From an uncultured Bacteroides sp. (GTDB lineage: Bacteria > Bacteroidota > Bacteroidia > Bacteroidales > Bacteroidaceae): 9,809 bases of DNA. The notes beneath the pieces were generated by a model. It was not told where the DNA came from, made no database searches, and saw only the letters and a list, made by a program, of their open reading frames with translations. The position numbers and the translations under genes were made by a program. Shown one piece after another: positions 6,818 to 9,809 of this stretch; the stretch's first letter is position 1; each line of letters starts with the position of its first letter. The stretch lies in NCBI GenBank assembly GCA_900546355.1, contig URCM01000108.1, positions 1 through 9,809 of the forward strand, given 5' to 3'.

Positions 6818-9517
6818 ATGAACATGAAACTCAGATTCCGCATCCAATACCATACCGTTTGGGGAGAAGACGTGCGTGTCATCTTTCAAGAAGACGAATC
6901 ACACCCTCTCCCGCTTTCCACCCGCGACGGAAGCCAATGGCAAGGGAGCTGTGACTATTCCCCTTCCGACACGGAACAAATCATTTTATACCGCTACGGC
7001 ATATTCCGCGATGATGTATGTATCCGCAAAGAATTAGGAGCTATCCCACATGCCGTCTACCAAGGAAATGCGCAACAACACCAATACCTTATCGAAGACT
7101 GTTGGCGTGACCTCCCCGCCGAAAACTACCGGTACAGTTCAGCCTTCAATGACGGCTATGTATCTGCATCGCCCAACAGGCTAAGCAACAACGTAGGAAG
7201 CTGCGTCACCTTCCGTGCCCTTTGCCCGGGATTGCGTCCGCAAGGCTTGGAATTAGGAATCATCGGCAGCTGCAATGCATTAGGAAATTGGGAATATTGC
7301 CGTCCCATACGAATGCGCGAAGCAGCCCCTAACGTATGGCAGCTAACCTTAGATGCTTCGACACTGAAATCTCCTTTCGAATACAAATTCGTGGCTATCG
7401 ACGAAAAGACCGGAGCTGTCAAGGAATGGGAAACACGCCCCAACCGCCTCTTCCAGATACGTTCGCTGCAACGAGGCGAGACTTACTTACCCGCAGAAGC
7501 AGAAGTCTTTTTCAACCGCCCCCCTTACCGTATAGCAGGAACCGCTATACCGGTATTCTCTCTCCGCTCGGAAGGCAGCTGCGGTGTAGGCGACTTCGGC
7601 GATTTGAAAAAGCTCATTACTTGGGCGATAGAAACCGGGCAACAGGCGGTACAGATATTACCCATCAACGATACTACCATGACCGGCACATGGATGGATT
7701 CATATCCTTATAACGCCATTTCCATCTACGCTCTCCATCCCATGTACATCGATCTCCGCCAACTGCCCATGCTGAAAGACGAACAGGAAATGAAAGCTTT
7801 CGAGCGACAACGCATCACCCTCAACGCTTTATCGCAAGTAGACTACGAGAAAGTAAACCAACTGAAACGGAAATACCTACACGACATCTTCCTGCAAAAA
7901 GAAACGACGATAGTAACGACACCTCAATTTAAAGAATTCCTGCAGAAGAATGAAGAATGGTTGCTGCCCTATGCTGCATTCTGTTGCTTACGCGACCAAA
8001 ATGGCACTGCCGATTTCCGCCAATGGGGAAAAGACAGTGTCTATCAGGCAGAACGTGTCCGCGAAATGGCAAACCCCGAAAGTCCGTACCACACAGAAAT
8101 AACATTCTACTACTTCCTGCAATACCTGCTGCACATCCAACTGCTCGATGCCTGTACCTACGGACGCAACCACGGCGTAATCGTAAAAGGTGACATCCCT
8201 ATCGGTATCAGCCGTAACAGCGTAGAAGCATGGGTAGAACCTTATTATTTCAACATGAACGGGCAGGCCGGAGCACCACCCGACGCATTCTCTGTCAACG
8301 GACAAAACTGGGGAATGCCTACCTATAACTGGCAAGTAATGGAGAAAGATGGCTACCGATGGTGGCAACGTCGCTTCCGTAAGATGGCGGAATACTTCAC
8401 CGCTTACCGCATCGACCACATCCTTGGCTTCTTCCGCATTTGGGAAATTCCGTATCACGCTGTACACGGATTATTAGGACAATTTGTACCCTCGCTCCCG
8501 ATGACACAAGAAGAGATACAAAGCTTCGGACTGGAATTCGACAAGGAAAGCATGACCCGCCCGTACATCAATGATACATTAATCGACACACTCTTCGGTG
8601 AAAACGGACACGAAATCCGTCATACTTTCCTACGCCGTATGCACAACGGACGTTACGCCTTCCGCCCCGAATTTAACACCCAACGCAAAATACAAGCCTA
8701 CTTTGCCGGCAAAACCGATGAAGCAAGCACAGACATACGCGAAAAACTATACTCACTCATCAGCGATGTACTCTTCATCGCTGACCGCGACGACCCGAAC
8801 AAATATCACCCGCGCATCGCCGTGCAAAATGCTCCTGCCTTTCTTCACCTCTCCGCCAAGGAACAGCAGGCATTCAACCGCTTGTACGACCACTACTATT
8901 ACCAGCGCCATAACGAGTTCTGGTATCACGAAGCCATGAAGAAACTACCCGTTCTGCTGCAAGCTACTTCGATGTTGGTATGCGGAGAAGACCTCGGAAT
9001 GGTGCCTGGCTGTGTGCCTTGGGTAATGAACCAATTACAGATACTCTCCCTCGAAATCCAGCGGATGCCAAAGAATCCGGGCAGGGAGTTCGGCAGATTG
9101 GAAAACTATCCATACCTGTCGGTTTGCACCATCGGCACCCACGACATGACGACCCTACGCGGCTGGTGGAAAGAAGACCCTGCCACCACCAACCGCTTCT
9201 ATCATGACGAACTGCATTATTGGGGCAAAACACCCGAAGAAGCGCCCGGCTGGCTTTGCGAAGAAATCATCCGCCGTCACTTGCAATGTCCTTCCATGCT
9301 CTGCATCCTGGCGTGGCAAGACTGGACTTCAATGGATGAAACCGTGCGCAATCCCGACATTGACGCAGAACGCATCAACGTCCCTGCCAATCCCCGCCAT
9401 TACTGGCGTTGGCGGATGCATATTACCTTAGAGAAACTGATGAGTCTCACCGACTTCAACCAACACATCCGCCAGATGATTGTCGATAGTGGAAGAGCGG
9501 AAGAAAAGAAAAAATAA
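6818..9517 (+). CDS. malQ: 4-alpha-glucanotransferase (amylomaltase), CBM20-CBM20-GH77, DPE2-like
   Basis: This enzyme transfers alpha-1,4-glucan segments between maltodextrins or to glucose or glycogen, and is probably cytoplasmic as no signal peptide is seen. The product has 899 residues. Residues 1-110 resemble a starch-binding CBM20. A second, clearer CBM20 spans about 125-212 (G-S-C-N-A-L-G-N-W, F-E-Y-K-F-V, W-E-T-R-P-N-R). The GH77 domain runs from about 241 to the end. Inferred catalytic residues are nucleophile D533 (A-Y-R-I-D-H), acid/base E724 (C-G-E-D-L-G) and D776 (G-T-H-D-M-T-T-L-R-G-W). The gap of 191 residues between nucleophile and acid/base, against about 48 in E. coli MalQ, shows a roughly 140-residue insertion like that of plant DPE2. 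The ATG at 6818 is used; the one at 6824 is also possible. Flanked by its own promoter and terminator, it is a single-gene unit. Confidence 0.93.
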   Translation: MNMKLRFRIQYHTVWGEDVRVIFQEDESHPLPLSTRDGSQWQGSCDYSPSDTEQIILYRYGIFRDDVCIRKELGAIPHAVYQGNAQQHQYLIEDCWRDLPAENYRYSSAFNDGYVSASPNRLSNNVGSCVTFRALCPGLRPQGLELGIIGSCNALGNWEYCRPIRMREAAPNVWQLTLDASTLKSPFEYKFVAIDEKTGAVKEWETRPNRLFQIRSLQRGETYLPAEAEVFFNRPPYRIAGTAIPVFSLRSEGSCGVGDFGDLKKLITWAIETGQQAVQILPINDTTMTGTWMDSYPYNAISIYALHPMYIDLRQLPMLKDEQEMKAFERQRITLNALSQVDYEKVNQLKRKYLHDIFLQKETTIVTTPQFKEFLQKNEEWLLPYAAFCCLRDQNGTADFRQWGKDSVYQAERVREMANPESPYHTEITFYYFLQYLLHIQLLDACTYGRNHGVIVKGDIPIGISRNSVEAWVEPYYFNMNGQAGAPPDAFSVNGQNWGMPTYNWQVMEKDGYRWWQRRFRKMAEYFTAYRIDHILGFFRIWEIPYHAVHGLLGQFVPSLPMTQEEIQSFGLEFDKESMTRPYINDTLIDTLFGENGHEIRHTFLRRMHNGRYAFRPEFNTQRKIQAYFAGKTDEASTDIREKLYSLISDVLFIADRDDPNKYHPRIAVQNAPAFLHLSAKEQQAFNRLYDHYYYQRHNEFWYHEAMKKLPVLLQATSMLVCGEDLGMVPGCVPWVMNQLQILSLEIQRMPKNPGREFGRLENYPYLSVCTIGTHDMTTLRGWWKEDPATTNRFYHDELHYWGKTPEEAPGWLCEEIIRRHLQCPSMLCILAWQDWTSMDETVRNPDIDAERINVPANPRHYWRWRMHITLEKLMSLTDFNQHIRQMIVDSGRAEEKKK

Positions 9518-9535
9518 AAGCATACATACACAGGC

Positions 9536-9593
9536 ACGACCGCCCGCTTCAACCAAGCTATCCCTGCACGGTTTGAAACGGGCGGTCGTTTTT
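9536..9593 (+). terminator. Long GC-rich terminator after malQ
   Basis: ACGACCGCCCG (9536-9546) pairs with CGGGCGGTCGT (9579-9589), an 11-bp stem, followed by a five-T run. The arms continue inward with TTCAA/TTGAA pairing after a small internal loop, leaving a loop of about 20 nt. It begins about 19 nt after the malQ stop. Confidence 0.85.
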
Positions 9594-9601
9594 CCAGTTT
9601 C

Positions 9602-9658
9602 CTCAAACGGATACTTGAGTTTTATCAGGCCAAAACAAAAGTTTCACCCTGACAAAAC
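9602..9658. repeat. Overlapping inverted repeats downstream of malQ
   Basis: CTCAA/TTGAG (9602-9606 with 9615-9619) is followed at once by GTTTTATCAGG (9619-9629), which pairs with CCTGACAAAAC (9648-9658) at 10 of 11 positions. AGTTTCA at 9640-9646 can pair instead with TGAAACT at 9663-9669, so alternative folds exist. No gene is present. The role is unknown. Confidence 0.55.
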
Positions 9659-9683
9659 TTCCTGAAACTACGTTAATAAATAA

Positions 9684-9717
9684 CGGCTCATAATTCGCTT
9701 ATAGCGAGGAAGAGCCG
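9684..9717. repeat. Two-tier hairpin near the right edge
   Basis: The outer arms CGGCTC (9684-9689) and GAGCCG (9712-9717) enclose an inner hairpin TCGCT-TAT-AGCGA (9695-9707). The bases after it (ATTCATTTTG) are only moderately T-rich. It may be a terminator for either strand or part of a dispersed repeat. Confidence 0.5.
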
Positions 9718-9754
9718 ATTCATTTTGTACATTTTCTTCCCCTACCCTACATTC

Positions 9755-9772
9755 AGAAGCTGTTTTGAATTT
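9755..9772 (-). repeat. Dispersed 18-bp repeat, copy 3
   Basis: AGAAGCTGTTTTGAATTT on the + strand is the exact reverse complement of 34-51. It lies in noncoding sequence that continues to the window edge. The remaining bases (9773-9809) show no recognisable gene and could belong to the next gene's leader or to an element cut by the window. Confidence 0.6.
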
Positions 9773-9809
9773 ATCGTGTGATGATTTGGGATGAGTTTTT
9801 GAGGCATTT

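Noticed and set aside
7988..8467. 159-codon open frame on the - strand inside malQ
   Set aside because: It is fully within the GH77 domain, with no promoter, partner or recognisable domain; an antisense shadow.
9688..9732. 14-codon frame on the - strand (MYKMNRLFLAISEL) preceded by a purine-rich GGGGAAG, overlapping the hairpin at 9684-9717; resembles a leader peptide with attenuator
   Set aside because: No gene follows in that direction: the next coding sequence is malQ on the opposite strand. Too short to support by itself.

Overview
The window looks like a chromosomal segment of a gut Bacteroidales, most likely Bacteroides or Phocaeicola. The evidence is promoters of the Bacteroides type (TTTG, about 19-20 nt, TAnnTTTG), no Shine-Dalgarno boxes but A/T-rich leaders before genes, a short GyrB without the enterobacterial insertion, a lipoprotein GH115 alpha-glucuronidase, and a MalQ of the CBM20-CBM20-GH77 type. 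The species cannot be fixed from this sequence alone.

Layout. At 82-3047 (+) is a GH115 xylan alpha-glucuronidase lipoprotein, interrupted by one frameshift in a T7 run at 469-475. At 3090-3812 (-) is recO, convergent with it. The 3813-4096 gap holds a short tandem repeat, an inverted repeat and back-to-back promoter-like sites. At 4097-4168 (+) is tRNA-Glu(UUC), followed 43 nt later by rpsT (4212-4466). Both appear to be served by one strong promoter at 4024-4054 and one terminator at 4491-4520. gyrB (4701-6665, +) follows with its own terminator. malQ (6818-9517, +) has its own promoter and a long GC-rich terminator. The last 215 bases are noncoding and dense in inverted repeats.

Function. 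The centre is core information processing: RecFOR repair, Glu-tRNA, ribosomal protein S20 and DNA gyrase subunit B. It is bracketed by two carbohydrate genes: removal of (4-O-methyl)glucuronic acid from xylan, and maltodextrin/glycogen disproportionation. No SusC/SusD pair, regulator or other PUL member is in the window, so the GH115 gene's locus, if it has one, must lie to the left.

I found no convincing new biological system. The observations most worth a second look are the GH115 frameshift, whose -1 reading restores the family sequence exactly, and an 18-bp repeat present at both edges of the window in inverted orientation with a diverged third copy just after the GH115 gene. The hairpin-rich tail and the very long insertion in the MalQ catalytic domain come next.
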